This document shows positions 7,549-16,380 of a DNA stretch of 26,343 nt, in pieces. The stretch spans positions 1-26,343 of the forward strand of contig CAYMKI010000030.1 in the NCBI GenBank assembly GCA_964390695.1. The letters run 5' to 3'. Positions within the stretch are counted from its first letter, which is position 1. Each line of letters opens with the position of its first letter. A program made the position numbers and the translations under genes. The notes under the pieces are model-generated. The model was not told the origin of the DNA. It saw only the letters and a program-made list of their open reading frames with translations, and did not search any database. This stretch comes from CAWACC01 sp964390695 (GTDB taxonomy: Bacteria; Chlamydiota; Chlamydiia; Chlamydiales; Parachlamydiaceae).

Positions 7549-7643
7549 TGTTTTTGCTTCTTGTCAAAGCCTTATTAATTCTTGCTGTTTTCATTCGTTA
7601 ACTCCGTGCCTCAGCGCCTCCGTGCTCTCTGCGTTGAACTTGA

Positions 7644-7898
7644 AGCAATATTGTCGATATCAACATTTATGAAAATGACTATTTGAGCGTGGCATATGAG
7701 CTTTTAGACGTAGATTATACAGATCGATCACAACGAGACAAGAAAGTCTCCTCCCTATTGTATAAAGATCTGCATTCAGGTCTAAACAATGTGCCTAAAA
7801 ATAATTGGACTGCAGCCAAAGGAATGGGTGAAAATCTAAGACCTAAAGTTGGGTCTTTACTACTCCTGATCTCTAAAGCTGTTCCAGTTGAGTTTTAG
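7644..7898 (+). pseudogene. Possible gene remnant or small ORF, unrecognised
   Basis: A frame open from about 7644 reads NIVDINIYENDY and then, from a TTG at 7683, 71 codons beginning LSVAYELLDVDYTDR to a stop at 7898. Composition is protein-like and hydrophilic, but there is no ATG at the start and no ribosome site, and the frame begins right at the end of the MITE-like element. Its 3' end overlaps the 3' end of the cupin gene on the other strand. It may be the tail of a gene interrupted by the element, or chance. Confidence 0.22.
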
Positions 7899-8232
7899 TT
7901 CTTTCTTCGATGATATTTCCTGTGTTAACTGTCGTTTTAGGTTCAAAAAGCATGACATGTACCTCTTCTTTAGCTATAGGTTGATGTTCCACTTTGGCGG
8001 GAACGATGAGCATTTCGCCTTCTTCTAGATATACATCTCGGTCTTTGAATCGGATCATAAGGCGTCCTTTGATGACCATGAATAATTCGTCTTCGTGTTC
8101 ATGGCTATGCCAGACAAATTCGCCTTTGAGTTTTGCGATTTTGACATACTGACCATTCAATTCGCCAATAATTCTCGGATGCCAATAATCGAAGAACAGG
8201 GATAGCTTATTTTTGATATTAATAGGGTCCAT
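7873..8232 (-). CDS. Single-domain cupin protein
   Basis: The 119-residue product is a small beta-barrel cupin. Motif 1 reads WHSHEHEDELFMVIKG (about residues 41-56), giving the His/His/Glu metal ligands, and motif 2 reads LEEGEMLIVPAKVEHQP with the fourth ligand His. Such proteins bind a divalent metal and act as isomerases, dioxygenases or sensors; the substrate is not evident. An AAAGG lies about seven bases before ATG 8232, and the start lies 14 nt inside the upstream cyclase-family gene, so the two are translationally coupled and probably act on related compounds. Confidence 0.85.
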   Translation of the reverse strand: MDPINIKNKLSLFFDYWHPRIIGELNGQYVKIAKLKGEFVWHSHEHEDELFMVIKGRLMIRFKDRDVYLEEGEMLIVPAKVEHQPIAKEEVHVMLFEPKTTVNTGNIIEERTKTQLEQL

Positions 8233-8980
8233 AATACAACCTTTGGGTTAAAAAATTATATTCTATGTATATGAAAGCTACAAAGCGAATAGGTGCTTCC
8301 GCGGCTTCTACTTTAATAGGTAGAAGAACTCCGATGGCGCCTGTGGGAGGTAATAAATGCGCATTGGCGATATTTTCCACCAGATATTTTCTAGCTCCTA
8401 AAAAAGCTTGATGGAGAGGGTATTGACCGTCAGTACCTAAATCAGGCGACAAGGTATCTATCCCTAATCCTGAAATTCCCCTTTCTAGCAGAAAAGGAGC
8501 TGTTTCGGCGTGAAAGCTTGGAAACCATACTTGTCCATTTTCATCGGCATTGCGATATTGAGTGGGTTCACTCCAGTATCGGCTCCAGCCAGTGTATGCG
8601 ATCACAAGACTGTTAGCGGAAATCTTGCCGTAGGCCGCTTCAAAAGAGATGATATCTTCCACTGAAATTTGATAGCTGGCATGGGCTTTATGCGATACAT
8701 CTAACACAAATAAAGGTGCCACTAATTCTTTAAGATCAATCTCTGCGATATGTTTTGCGTTGAGAATATAATGGCAGGGTGCATCCATATGTGTGCCTAT
8801 GCCTGCACGCATTTCAAGGCCGTGCACTAAGAATCGATTTTCCAGACTTTCATCAGTGTCTTTGTTGAGGGTCTTCTTTTGAAAGCCGCAACATCCATCC
8901 CAAGTGGGAACATGAGAGTGCAATGTGTGAGTTAAATCTATAATAGTTGATTCTGCTGATCTAGCGGTCAACGAGTTCAT
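8219..8980 (-). CDS. Cyclase-family metal-dependent hydrolase (kynurenine-formamidase-like)
   Basis: The 253-residue protein matches the cyclase/KynB-type fold. It has IIDLTHTLHSHVPTWDG near the N-terminus and the metal-binding signature GIGTHMDAPCHY (GTHxDxPxH). Further downstream are FPSFHAETAPFLLERGISGLGIDTLSPD and PLHQAFLG, where a second His and Asp complete the site. Members hydrolyse N-formylkynurenine or isatin-type amides, or are unassigned; no other tryptophan-degradation gene is here, so I do not call it kynB. ATG 8980 was chosen because GGAG lies six bases before it; a TTG at 8992 in the same frame overlaps that site. It overlaps the cupin gene by 14 nt and diverges from recD2. 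Confidence 0.82.
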   Translation of the reverse strand: MNSLTARSAESTIIDLTHTLHSHVPTWDGCCGFQKKTLNKDTDESLENRFLVHGLEMRAGIGTHMDAPCHYILNAKHIAEIDLKELVAPLFVLDVSHKAHASYQISVEDIISFEAAYGKISANSLVIAYTGWSRYWSEPTQYRNADENGQVWFPSFHAETAPFLLERGISGLGIDTLSPDLGTDGQYPLHQAFLGARKYLVENIANAHLLPPTGAIGVLLPIKVEAAEAPIRFVAFIYIEYNFLTQRLYYGPY

Positions 8981-9144
8981 GTTATTCTCCAATGTCTATC
9001 CATGTTTTATATATATCCGGATCGACATTTTTACCGGTTATCAAAATTACCGCAGGTCCATCTAATGTGTTGCAAAATGTCAATATAATAAGTCAATCGA
9101 TATCATATAGCTTAATTATTTTCTCTTTGCTAGACTATGCAAGC

Positions 9145-11325
9145 ATGGAACAAATCGTAGGATATATCGACAGAATCACCTTTCAGAATGCCGATACGGG
9201 TTTCACCGTGGCGCAGATCATCCCTAGGGGTTCGTCTCAATCATTTTGTTTAGTAGGCCAAATGCCTGCTTTGCAGCCAGGAGAAACCGTCCGTTGCCAA
9301 GGGGAATGGAAGTCCCATCTTGTTTACGGCCGCCAATTCGAAGTCAAAGCCTACCAATCCGAAGCGCCGGCGGATCTTATAGGCATCAAGAAGTATCTAG
9401 GCTCGGGATTAATCAAAGGCATTGGCGCGGCTTATGCTGAGAGAATTGTACAGACGTTTGGATTGGATACTCTCAATGTCATAGACCAATCTCCCGATAG
9501 ATTGTCAGAAATCAGGGGATTCGGGCCCAAAAGGGTGGAACTGATCAAATCTTGCTGGGAAGCCCAAAAGTCCATCCGAGATGTGATGGTTTTTTTGCAA
9601 TCGGTAGGCATGAGCCCGGCCTTCGCTCAAAAAATATATAAAGTCTATGGCAACCACAGTATCGCAAAAGTTAAAGAAAATCCCTATGCGCTTGCCACAG
9701 AGATTCATGGCATAGGATTTAAATCCGCCGACGGATTGGCTCATAAGATGGGTATCGCTAAAGATGCCTCCCAGCGTATTGATGCGGGCATTGAGTATGT
9801 CTTATCAGAGTTGTCTAATGAAGGGCATGTATGCCATCCTGTGCCGGATTTTTTGAAAATCGCGCAAGAAATGCTGGAGATAGATCTTGAACTGATACGT
9901 GGCAGGATTTCAGCGCTGGTTGAAATGGAAAAAATTATTGTTAAGCCGATGGTATATGAGGGAGTTCTGACGGATTTCATCTGGCTTAAGCTGTTTTATG
10001 TTTGCGAGATGGGGATAGCGAAGGAAATCAAGCGCCTGTTGAAAAGTCAGAGTCAATTACGCCAAATAGACATAGAGAAAGCTTTAGAATGGGTCCAAGG
10101 ACAGCTTAAGATCAAGTTGGCGGATAATCAGAAGCATGCCGTGGGGGTCTCGGTACAGGAAAAGGTCAGCATCATTACCGGCGGACCCGGAACCGGCAAA
10201 AGCACCATCACCAAAGCAATCCTTGCCATCACCGCTAAGCTTACTTCAAAAATCATCTTGGTAGCGCCTACAGGCCGTGCCGCCAAGCGCATGACGGAGA
10301 TAACAGGTTACAAAGCTTCGACCATCCATAGTCTGCTGGAGTATGATTTTAAGCGCAACGGGTTCAAGAAAAACCGAGAAAATCCCGTGGATTGCGATTT
10401 GCTTGTCGTAGATGAATCCAGTATGATAGATACCATCCTGATGTATCAGCTTTTGAGGGCTATTCCCAATCATGCCAGGGTGATTTTTGTTGGAGACATT
10501 AACCAGCTGCCTAGTGTAGGTCCAGGAAATGTCTTGAGGGATATCATTGCAGCCAAAGTTGTCCCGGTGACCACTTTAAATGAGATTTTCCGCCAGGCTG
10601 CAGGTTCAAGGATTATTACCAATGCCCACCGCATTAACCAAGGGGTTTTCCCGGATATCTCCAACCATAGCGACAGCGATTTTTATTTTTTAGAAGCCCA
10701 AGAGCCCGAAGAAGCTCTGAAGCATATGGTCAGTTTAATCAAACAGCGCCTACCACAGAAGTATGGTTTGGATCCTTTGCGCGATATCCAATTATTGGCA
10801 CCCATGAAGCGCGGCGTGATTGGCATCGACAACCTAAACGTAGCGCTTCAGGCGGCTCTGAATCCCAGAGAACAAGGTGTGTTTAGAGGGGGACAGCGAT
10901 ACCAGGTGGGCGACAAGGTCATGCAGCTAAAAAACGATTATAAACGCGAGGTGTTCAACGGAGATATCGGCTTTATCATAGATATAGATGAAACTGAACA
11001 GCAAGTGATAGTGCAAATCGATGAAAAAGAAGTCATCTATGAGTTGTCAGACTTGGATCAATTGGCTTTGGCTTATGCCGTATCCATCCATAAATACCAG
11101 GGGAGCGAGTGTCCTTGCGTTATTTTGCCGATACATACCACGCATTTTAAATTACTGCACCGGAATCTCTTTTACACGGGGGTAACACGAGGCAAAAAAT
11201 TAGTCGTTTTAGTAGGCACAAAGAAAGCGATTGCGATCGCAGTGCGAAATGATGAAATACAAAAAAGGCATACCGGCCTTCAGCAGGCTTTGTCCGATGT
11301 TTTATTTCCCCTATCTGCCCTTTAG
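9145..11325 (+). CDS. recD2: RecD2-type superfamily 1B helicase
   Basis: This ATP-dependent 5'-3' DNA helicase is the stand-alone RecD-like form. From ATG 9145 it has 726 residues, starting MEQIVGYIDRITFQNADTGF, the usual N-terminal OB-like start of the family. Helix-hairpin-helix segments follow (IRGFGPKRVELIK and EIHGIGFKSADGLA). The helicase core has Walker A GGPGTGKST (res. 346-354), motif Ia APTGRAAKR, Walker B VVDESSMID, motif III GDINQLPSVGPG, and motif VI AYAVSIHKYQGSE near the C-terminus. The open frame extends 51 codons further up (to 8992), but that part is AT-rich, lies in the divergent intergenic region, contains a TATAAT-like hexamer, and is absent from family members. The start has no clear Shine-Dalgarno site. 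Confidence 0.93.
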   Translation: MEQIVGYIDRITFQNADTGFTVAQIIPRGSSQSFCLVGQMPALQPGETVRCQGEWKSHLVYGRQFEVKAYQSEAPADLIGIKKYLGSGLIKGIGAAYAERIVQTFGLDTLNVIDQSPDRLSEIRGFGPKRVELIKSCWEAQKSIRDVMVFLQSVGMSPAFAQKIYKVYGNHSIAKVKENPYALATEIHGIGFKSADGLAHKMGIAKDASQRIDAGIEYVLSELSNEGHVCHPVPDFLKIAQEMLEIDLELIRGRISALVEMEKIIVKPMVYEGVLTDFIWLKLFYVCEMGIAKEIKRLLKSQSQLRQIDIEKALEWVQGQLKIKLADNQKHAVGVSVQEKVSIITGGPGTGKSTITKAILAITAKLTSKIILVAPTGRAAKRMTEITGYKASTIHSLLEYDFKRNGFKKNRENPVDCDLLVVDESSMIDTILMYQLLRAIPNHARVIFVGDINQLPSVGPGNVLRDIIAAKVVPVTTLNEIFRQAAGSRIITNAHRINQGVFPDISNHSDSDFYFLEAQEPEEALKHMVSLIKQRLPQKYGLDPLRDIQLLAPMKRGVIGIDNLNVALQAALNPREQGVFRGGQRYQVGDKVMQLKNDYKREVFNGDIGFIIDIDETEQQVIVQIDEKEVIYELSDLDQLALAYAVSIHKYQGSECPCVILPIHTTHFKLLHRNLFYTGVTRGKKLVVLVGTKKAIAIAVRNDEIQKRHTGLQQALSDVLFPLSAL

Positions 11326-11333
11326 GCCTGTAC

Positions 11334-12389
11334 ATGAAATCCATAAAACAAAAAAAGACCTCCTTTAGACCTCCAAATTGGCACAAGAGTCTGCAAACGC
11401 TGCTCATTTCTTTGATAGCTTTCGGGTTTTATTGGACTGCACAGCAGCTGACGAGCGTTGAAATCCCTTCTTCCGAGCAGCCTCCGCTGCTTTATTCTAC
11501 CCAGTTGAGGGATGATTTGACGCTGACCCTACAGACAGGCATAGCTCAAGCCAAAGAGTCGGTATGGCTGATCATCTATACGCTCACCGACTCTAAAATT
11601 ATAGGTGCGCTAAAAAAAAAAAGCCAGGAGGGCGTCTCAGTCACAGTAGTGTGCGATGGCAGGGCTTCACCTTTTGTTGAGCGCAAGCTGGGACCATATG
11701 TCAAGGTGGTGAAAAGATTTGGCGACGGGATTATGCATCAAAAAATTTTAGTTGTCGATAGATCCTTAGTTTGGATAGGATCTGCTAATATGACAGGCGA
11801 ATCTTTAAATATGCATAGCAACCTGATCTTAGGAGTGATGAGCCCGGGTTTGGCAGAGATGGTTGTGCAGAAAGCTCAGACGATGCCCGAAGAAGGAAAA
11901 GGTGTTCCCTTTCTGCCTCGAGAGTTTCTGGTGGGCGGTCAAAAACTTGAGATGTGGTACTTACCCGACAGCCCTGCTGCAGTATCAAAGATCAAATCGC
12001 TGATCGATGGAGCTAAAAAATCTATCCGCATAGCCATGTTTACCTGGTCTAGACGTGATTTTGCCGAGCATCTTGCCCGTGCCCATGCAAGGGGAATTAA
12101 GGTGGCGGTGGCGTTAGACCGCTACGCAGGCAAAGGGGCAGGTGCTAAGGTGTCGGCCTATTTAAAAGATCAGGGTGTTCCAGTGTATATGTATCAGGGA
12201 CCGGGCTTGCTGCATCATAAATTCATGGAAATTGACAATGAGCTTTTGGTCAATGGATCCGCTAATTGGACAAAAGCTGCTTTCGATAAGAATGATGACT
12301 GCTTTGCCATACTGCATAATCTCACCGCCCAACAGCAGCAGCAGATGAATAAGCTATGGGAAGTCATTATCGCAGAATCTTCCCTATGA
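11334..12389 (+). CDS. Membrane-anchored phospholipase D-family protein
   Basis: The 351-residue protein has two HKD motifs: HQKILVVD (His135, Lys137, Asp142) followed by GSANMTG, and HHKFMEID (His294, Lys296, Asp301) followed by GSANWT. Both half-sites of a PLD active site are therefore complete, and hydrolysis or transfer on a phosphodiester bond (phospholipid or nucleic acid) is expected. A hydrophobic segment at about residues 19-36 after a basic N-terminus predicts export with a membrane anchor or signal peptide. It starts 8 bp after recD2 with little ribosome-site signal, so it probably shares that transcript. Chlamydiae carry several PLD-like proteins; some are thought to act on host lipid, but a Nuc-type nuclease role is the alternative. 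Confidence 0.87.
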   Translation: MKSIKQKKTSFRPPNWHKSLQTLLISLIAFGFYWTAQQLTSVEIPSSEQPPLLYSTQLRDDLTLTLQTGIAQAKESVWLIIYTLTDSKIIGALKKKSQEGVSVTVVCDGRASPFVERKLGPYVKVVKRFGDGIMHQKILVVDRSLVWIGSANMTGESLNMHSNLILGVMSPGLAEMVVQKAQTMPEEGKGVPFLPREFLVGGQKLEMWYLPDSPAAVSKIKSLIDGAKKSIRIAMFTWSRRDFAEHLARAHARGIKVAVALDRYAGKGAGAKVSAYLKDQGVPVYMYQGPGLLHHKFMEIDNELLVNGSANWTKAAFDKNDDCFAILHNLTAQQQQQMNKLWEVIIAESSL

Positions 12390-12414
12390 GGAAGCAAAAC
12401 AAAAGAGAATAGAT

Positions 12415-15180
12415 ATGAATGTATCAGCTACAGGTAGAGTGGATCCTCTTTTTGAAAGATATGTTATCGATAAGCAGTACAATATCAAAAAATTGTTGCA
12501 GGATGGTACAGAGATAGACATTCAAGATCCCGTGGAAAAGCACAAGATCTTAGATACAAACTTTTTAAAAGGCTCTATTGGCATCACCCGTGATACCCAT
12601 CACCGAGGCTATCTTCACCCCTTGTTTTATATCGGCCAAATTATTCACAGTTTTGCGCATCGTCATAAAAACATCGATGTGAATTTATGCCATGGTCTTG
12701 TGGTCTTAAAACAGGCTCAACGTTTGGAAGGCGAAGATTTGTCACATCCCTTTATTACCGCTCATGCTGTCTTGAATGGAATTCATACAAGCAGAGCCGA
12801 TGAGCTCAAAGATAAGACGGTGACAGAAATGGTCTACTACCGTCCTCTCAATAGGGCCCTCAGAAAAAAAATCGTGGCTATAGCTCATCAAACCGCCTAT
12901 GTGGTCAAGCCTGAGCAAAGGCGTAAAAATTCCCCTTTAGTACAGCCGTCTTTCTCGATATCCAATTTGTTCAAAGGTCTGTTTTATAATGGTAAACATG
13001 AATCTGGACATGTTTTAGGTCGTTTTCCCAGTGAGAAAAGCATGCGGAGCACAGCCTTTCTTATTGCCGACGTGATGCAAGGGCAGCAATTTTTGGATGA
13101 CAGCATGCAAGGAGAACCTAAGCCTAAAGATTTCTTCTGCATTCCCTATGCTTTGGGTGTATTTCAGGGCGCAATGGTTTTGAAAGATCTCAAGAAAATA
13201 CCGCAGCATTTCAGAAAACTCTTTGTTCATGATGAAAAAGGAAAGGCTTTGTCTCGTGATGAACTGGCCGACAAGATTTTTCACAGTTTTCGTTACAAAC
13301 GCTCTAAAGACCCTGTAGCAGATCAGCTTTGGCATACTTACTGGGGTAATAAGCTCATGCGCTTGCATACCGACTACCTAATGGGGGGCCTGCTAGCTAA
13401 AAAATTAGATAAGCTATGCCAAGCTAAAAAACTTCCTTCCCCTTCACATCATGTCGTAAAATTTCAAAAACCTGAAGAAACACATTGGCTTGAACACTGT
13501 GTCCGAGCATATAAGCAGAAGTTTCATTTGCCAGCTAGCTTGAAAAATATCATAACCCTCACGGCTAAGATATTCTTGATCATAGGTTCATGCGGCTTGC
13601 TGCTGCCTTTGATTTACCATCTGGAGGATATAAGCCGCAAAATAGACCTCGATGAGGCAGCCGTCCAATTCCATACCCGCATGAAGGAGAAATTGTCCGA
13701 CGAACCTCAACTGCGCCCAAAGCTGAGAAGAATAGAACTGCCGACCGATACCTCAGCATTCAATCATATGTTCGAATTCACCATACAGAGTGGAATTCTC
13801 TGGCATAGACGTCGCGATCCTGTGGATAACCAGTGGGAGCCTTTGTTCTTTGACGGAGAACGGACTGGCGTAAAACCCGTGTCTCTATCCACCGATGGAG
13901 CAAATCTGGTAGTGGTGGATGATCAAGGTGTCATTCATTATCGCAAGATCTTGTCGGAAGGCAGGGGCTATAAGGACATCTACCGTTCTCCATCTCTAAG
14001 AAGGCATTTAAAGCTGCATCCTGAAATTCAGATCCACAAGCAAGATACCCATTCTTATTTTGCCGTAGATAAAATCGAAAAGCCGTATTGGTATACTAGC
14101 TGGTATAATTTCCCATGCTTAAAACGTGTCGTAAACGCCATTACGGGTCCTAAACTCATTTCAAAGGGTCACATTTCCCATCTAGGTAAATATAGCTATG
14201 GGTATGCGGATGCTAACGGCAAATTCCATCTTAATCCAGTGGGCATCACCACGCTGTATGAGATGTCTTCAAAGGGTACTTCGGTATGTAAATACGACCC
14301 TTGGGCACCTACTTGGAGCCAAGTGTCGATACCCCTGCCTAGGACGCAACATACCTGTTATATTGCTTCTAAAATATATCCTAGCGCCTCTACCTTAATG
14401 GCTGTGGGTTATGAATATAACAAGCTCACAGGAAGTGGCGGTTTAAAGATTTTGACGAATCTATGCGATATCGACACCATGGGCGGAAATCCCTCTTATC
14501 ATTATGCCTATCAAACAGAAAAAAAATCCCATCCCGAAGTGAGAATTTTGCCGGACAGAGTTGAAAATCAAGGCTGGAGAGAGCACCCTCTGCCTGCAGA
14601 TATCTTAGTCGCCTATAATCAAATAAATATAGACCAAACAGGGCCCGGTAACGATGCGTATGAATTGCGGCTAGCGGCTAAAACTCAAGATGGGCGAATA
14701 GGCTATTATCGCAAGCCCAATCTGCAGTCTGAAACTCCATGGGAATTTGTGCCTTGCGATAGCGTGGATACTTCATGGGAGCAGCCTCTGGCAAAGCCAT
14801 TTTCACTCACTCAAGCCGCAGCTATGCCCTTTACTCCTGTATACAGGGGGAATGTAAGTGGGATCCAGCTGACCTTGAGGAATTTCGATGCAGACACCTA
14901 TCATGCGCAAATACATCTCACCTTCAACGGAAAAAAATACGAGCTTTATCTTCATAAACGCCTAGGATGGAGGACTTTTTTAGGGAGAAAACATGAAACC
15001 TTCACCTTGGTTATACCCGAAGAGCAAGCCGATGCAAGCCTGCTGAAAATTTTCAAAGGACGAAGGGCCGTGCCTGTAGATGTGACCCTATCGGATAGAC
15101 CAACGCATAAGAGCGTATATCTAGAGTCGGATGTCTTAACCCTTCGCTTGAATGAGCTGGAATCCAACAGCTCCGGCTAA
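12415..15180 (+). CDS. Large protein: putative permuted papain-fold (YiiX/NlpC-P60-like) N-domain, membrane segment, long repeat-like C-domain
   Basis: The 921-residue product is not a family I can name. The N-terminal 250 residues carry a pattern seen in circularly permuted papain-like enzymes: LKGSIGITRD (51-60), NLCHGLVVLK with His93, then VTEMVYYRPLN and a helix LRKKIVAIAHQTAYV, and finally KDFFCIPYALG with Cys242, matching the family order His then Cys. This is a fold inference from motifs. A hydrophobic helix follows at about 379-400. Residues about 440-920 are rich in Trp/Tyr/Gly and beta-strand-like, with loosely repeated segments (SGILWHRRRDPVDNQWEPL, DQGVIHYRKI, DGRIGYYRKPN), suggesting a beta-propeller. 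No signal peptide is seen. It lies 25 bp after the phospholipase D gene; its end is followed by a dispersed repeat. It may be a secreted effector. Confidence 0.75.
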   Translation: MNVSATGRVDPLFERYVIDKQYNIKKLLQDGTEIDIQDPVEKHKILDTNFLKGSIGITRDTHHRGYLHPLFYIGQIIHSFAHRHKNIDVNLCHGLVVLKQAQRLEGEDLSHPFITAHAVLNGIHTSRADELKDKTVTEMVYYRPLNRALRKKIVAIAHQTAYVVKPEQRRKNSPLVQPSFSISNLFKGLFYNGKHESGHVLGRFPSEKSMRSTAFLIADVMQGQQFLDDSMQGEPKPKDFFCIPYALGVFQGAMVLKDLKKIPQHFRKLFVHDEKGKALSRDELADKIFHSFRYKRSKDPVADQLWHTYWGNKLMRLHTDYLMGGLLAKKLDKLCQAKKLPSPSHHVVKFQKPEETHWLEHCVRAYKQKFHLPASLKNIITLTAKIFLIIGSCGLLLPLIYHLEDISRKIDLDEAAVQFHTRMKEKLSDEPQLRPKLRRIELPTDTSAFNHMFEFTIQSGILWHRRRDPVDNQWEPLFFDGERTGVKPVSLSTDGANLVVVDDQGVIHYRKILSEGRGYKDIYRSPSLRRHLKLHPEIQIHKQDTHSYFAVDKIEKPYWYTSWYNFPCLKRVVNAITGPKLISKGHISHLGKYSYGYADANGKFHLNPVGITTLYEMSSKGTSVCKYDPWAPTWSQVSIPLPRTQHTCYIASKIYPSASTLMAVGYEYNKLTGSGGLKILTNLCDIDTMGGNPSYHYAYQTEKKSHPEVRILPDRVENQGWREHPLPADILVAYNQINIDQTGPGNDAYELRLAAKTQDGRIGYYRKPNLQSETPWEFVPCDSVDTSWEQPLAKPFSLTQAAAMPFTPVYRGNVSGIQLTLRNFDADTYHAQIHLTFNGKKYELYLHKRLGWRTFLGRKHETFTLVIPEEQADASLLKIFKGRRAVPVDVTLSDRPTHKSVYLESDVLTLRLNELESNSSG

Positions 15181-15204
15181 AAAAATCACGAACCGTCGCA
15201 ACGT

Positions 15205-15262
15205 CGAAGGGGCAACGCGCCCCTGGGTAAAAATAGAGGATTTAGCGGGGGGTGCTGGTTGA
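15205..15262 (+). repeat. GC-rich dispersed repeat, copy 2
   Basis: GAAGGGGCAACGCGCCCCTGGGTAA and GATTTAGCGG match the element at 3850-3902. GGGGC (15209-15213) can pair with GCCCC (15219-15223). The outer left half present in copy 1 is missing here. It begins 25 bp after the stop of the 921-residue gene, so it may serve as its transcription end. Confidence 0.65.
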
Positions 15263-15274
15263 AATCTTAGATGG

Positions 15275-15305
15275 CAGACAAACAAATAGCTATATCTGTT
15301 ATAAT
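15275..15305 (+). promoter_or_regulatory. Possible promoter for the C58-like gene
   Basis: A perfect -10 hexamer TATAAT lies at 15300-15305, 47 bp before the ATG at 15353. The -35 region is weak (CAGACA at 15275-15280, 19-bp spacer). Confidence 0.4.
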
Positions 15306-15352
15306 ATATACACATACCTAACATTGTTTTAATATAAAAATATGGAGGGTTT

Positions 15353-16375
15353 ATGTCATTTCCTGCCAGTTTTCCAGATTATACAGAGAAAAATAAGAAT
15401 ATCTCAGACGCTTTAAAAAAAATTACCAAGCCGGTTAAGGCTGAGCCTATTCACGCTAAACATCTTAAAAACGAAGAAATAACGGATAATCAAAAAATTT
15501 CGCCTCTACTAAAGGATCTCCTTCTCGATAAAGATAAAAACGCCAAGGCAATATACATCAAACGACCCATAAAGGCAGAAATCCCTAAAGACGAATCCGA
15601 TAAGAGCGTAAATGATAAACTATTTAAAGAACTGAATGCAAATACATATAAAGCCAACGTTACGGAAATAAATCTCACAAAGACTATATATGGCGTTAAC
15701 CATAATATGGTTTCTATGGAGATTCCAGTGATGCAAGTTCCCTTTAATCAAGCTGTAAATGTGATAGATAAAACGACTTTTAAGGATAAAGCGACTTTAA
15801 ACAATTTCATCGCTCGCTTTGATGGTCTTTGCGAACTTGTATGTAACTATATGCTTATCAATAACCTAATGGGAAAAGGCAAAAATATAAATGCGCTAAA
15901 AGATGAAATCAATGTGAAAAATTTGAACGCGGACTATATTAAAAAGAGTCATCTCATGGATGTATATGGTGTGTTTGAAAGAATGCGCGCCTATTTTCTA
16001 GGGGTTTACCCTGATAATATTTTATCCTACGGTAAACAGAAGGAATTAATACAGAAGCAGCCTGATGGTGCCATTGTAGTCAATCCAAAGATTCTTAAGA
16101 AGGGATTGGACAAGGTGAAGAAAGACCAGGTGATAAAGCTGGAAGTTTTTCATAAAGAAGGAGCCTCTTTTACAGGTCATTCACTATTAGTTAAGAAAAC
16201 AGGTGATAATGAATTCATCTTTTTCGATCCCAATACAGGCGAAGAACGCGGACTAAATGTAGATGAGCTCGCCGACAGGATAAATGGGGTTATGGCAGAA
16301 TTTAAGGGAACAGATATGGTGCTCATCGATGGCGGCAAATATTTAAAACGCCTGGAGAAAAAGGGGATTTTATAA
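15353..16375 (+). CDS. YopT-like cysteine protease candidate (peptidase C58 family pattern), putative effector
   Basis: The 340-residue protein has a Lys-rich, low-complexity N-terminal 100 residues, as often seen in type III secreted proteins, and a C-terminal domain with the layout of the YopT/AvrPphB group. The Cys block is ARFDGLCELVCNYML (Cys160), the His block is FTGHSLLVKKT (His276), and the Asp block is EFIFFDPNTGE (Asp292). Order and spacing fit a papain-type Cys-His-Asp triad; the FFDPN motif is especially typical of C58. No signal peptide is seen, consistent with a host-cell route. The ribosome site GGAGG lies five to six bases before the ATG, and a TATAAT box lies upstream. It is AT-richer than neighbours. 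A hairpin separates it from a convergent gene. Confidence 0.72.
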   Translation: MSFPASFPDYTEKNKNISDALKKITKPVKAEPIHAKHLKNEEITDNQKISPLLKDLLLDKDKNAKAIYIKRPIKAEIPKDESDKSVNDKLFKELNANTYKANVTEINLTKTIYGVNHNMVSMEIPVMQVPFNQAVNVIDKTTFKDKATLNNFIARFDGLCELVCNYMLINNLMGKGKNINALKDEINVKNLNADYIKKSHLMDVYGVFERMRAYFLGVYPDNILSYGKQKELIQKQPDGAIVVNPKILKKGLDKVKKDQVIKLEVFHKEGASFTGHSLLVKKTGDNEFIFFDPNTGEERGLNVDELADRINGVMAEFKGTDMVLIDGGKYLKRLEKKGIL

Positions 16376-16380
16376 GAAGG

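Larger units (their letters stand above)
7329..7640. repeat. MITE-like non-coding element with CACAGAG-type inverted ends
   Basis: The left end (7329-7358) is a run of CACAGAG-like heptads. The right end (7600-7640), read on the other strand, is a run of CACGGAG/GAGAGCACGG-like units, so the two ends form an imperfect inverted repeat around about 310 bp with no coding frame. Two strong hairpins sit inside. CACAGAG-rich repeats of this kind are scattered in many environmental bacterial genomes (general recollection). No transposase is present, so any mobility would be in trans. Together with the flanks this accounts for the non-coding stretch 7223-7680. Confidence 0.5.

Noticed and set aside
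7329..7640. CRISPR array suspected from repeated CACAGAG units
   Set aside because: The units are contiguous heptads without spacers, form inverted ends, and no cas gene is present.
8992..9144. Extended N-terminus of RecD2 (51 extra codons)
   Set aside because: It is AT-rich intergenic sequence with promoter-like features, and the family starts at the MEQIVGYI segment.
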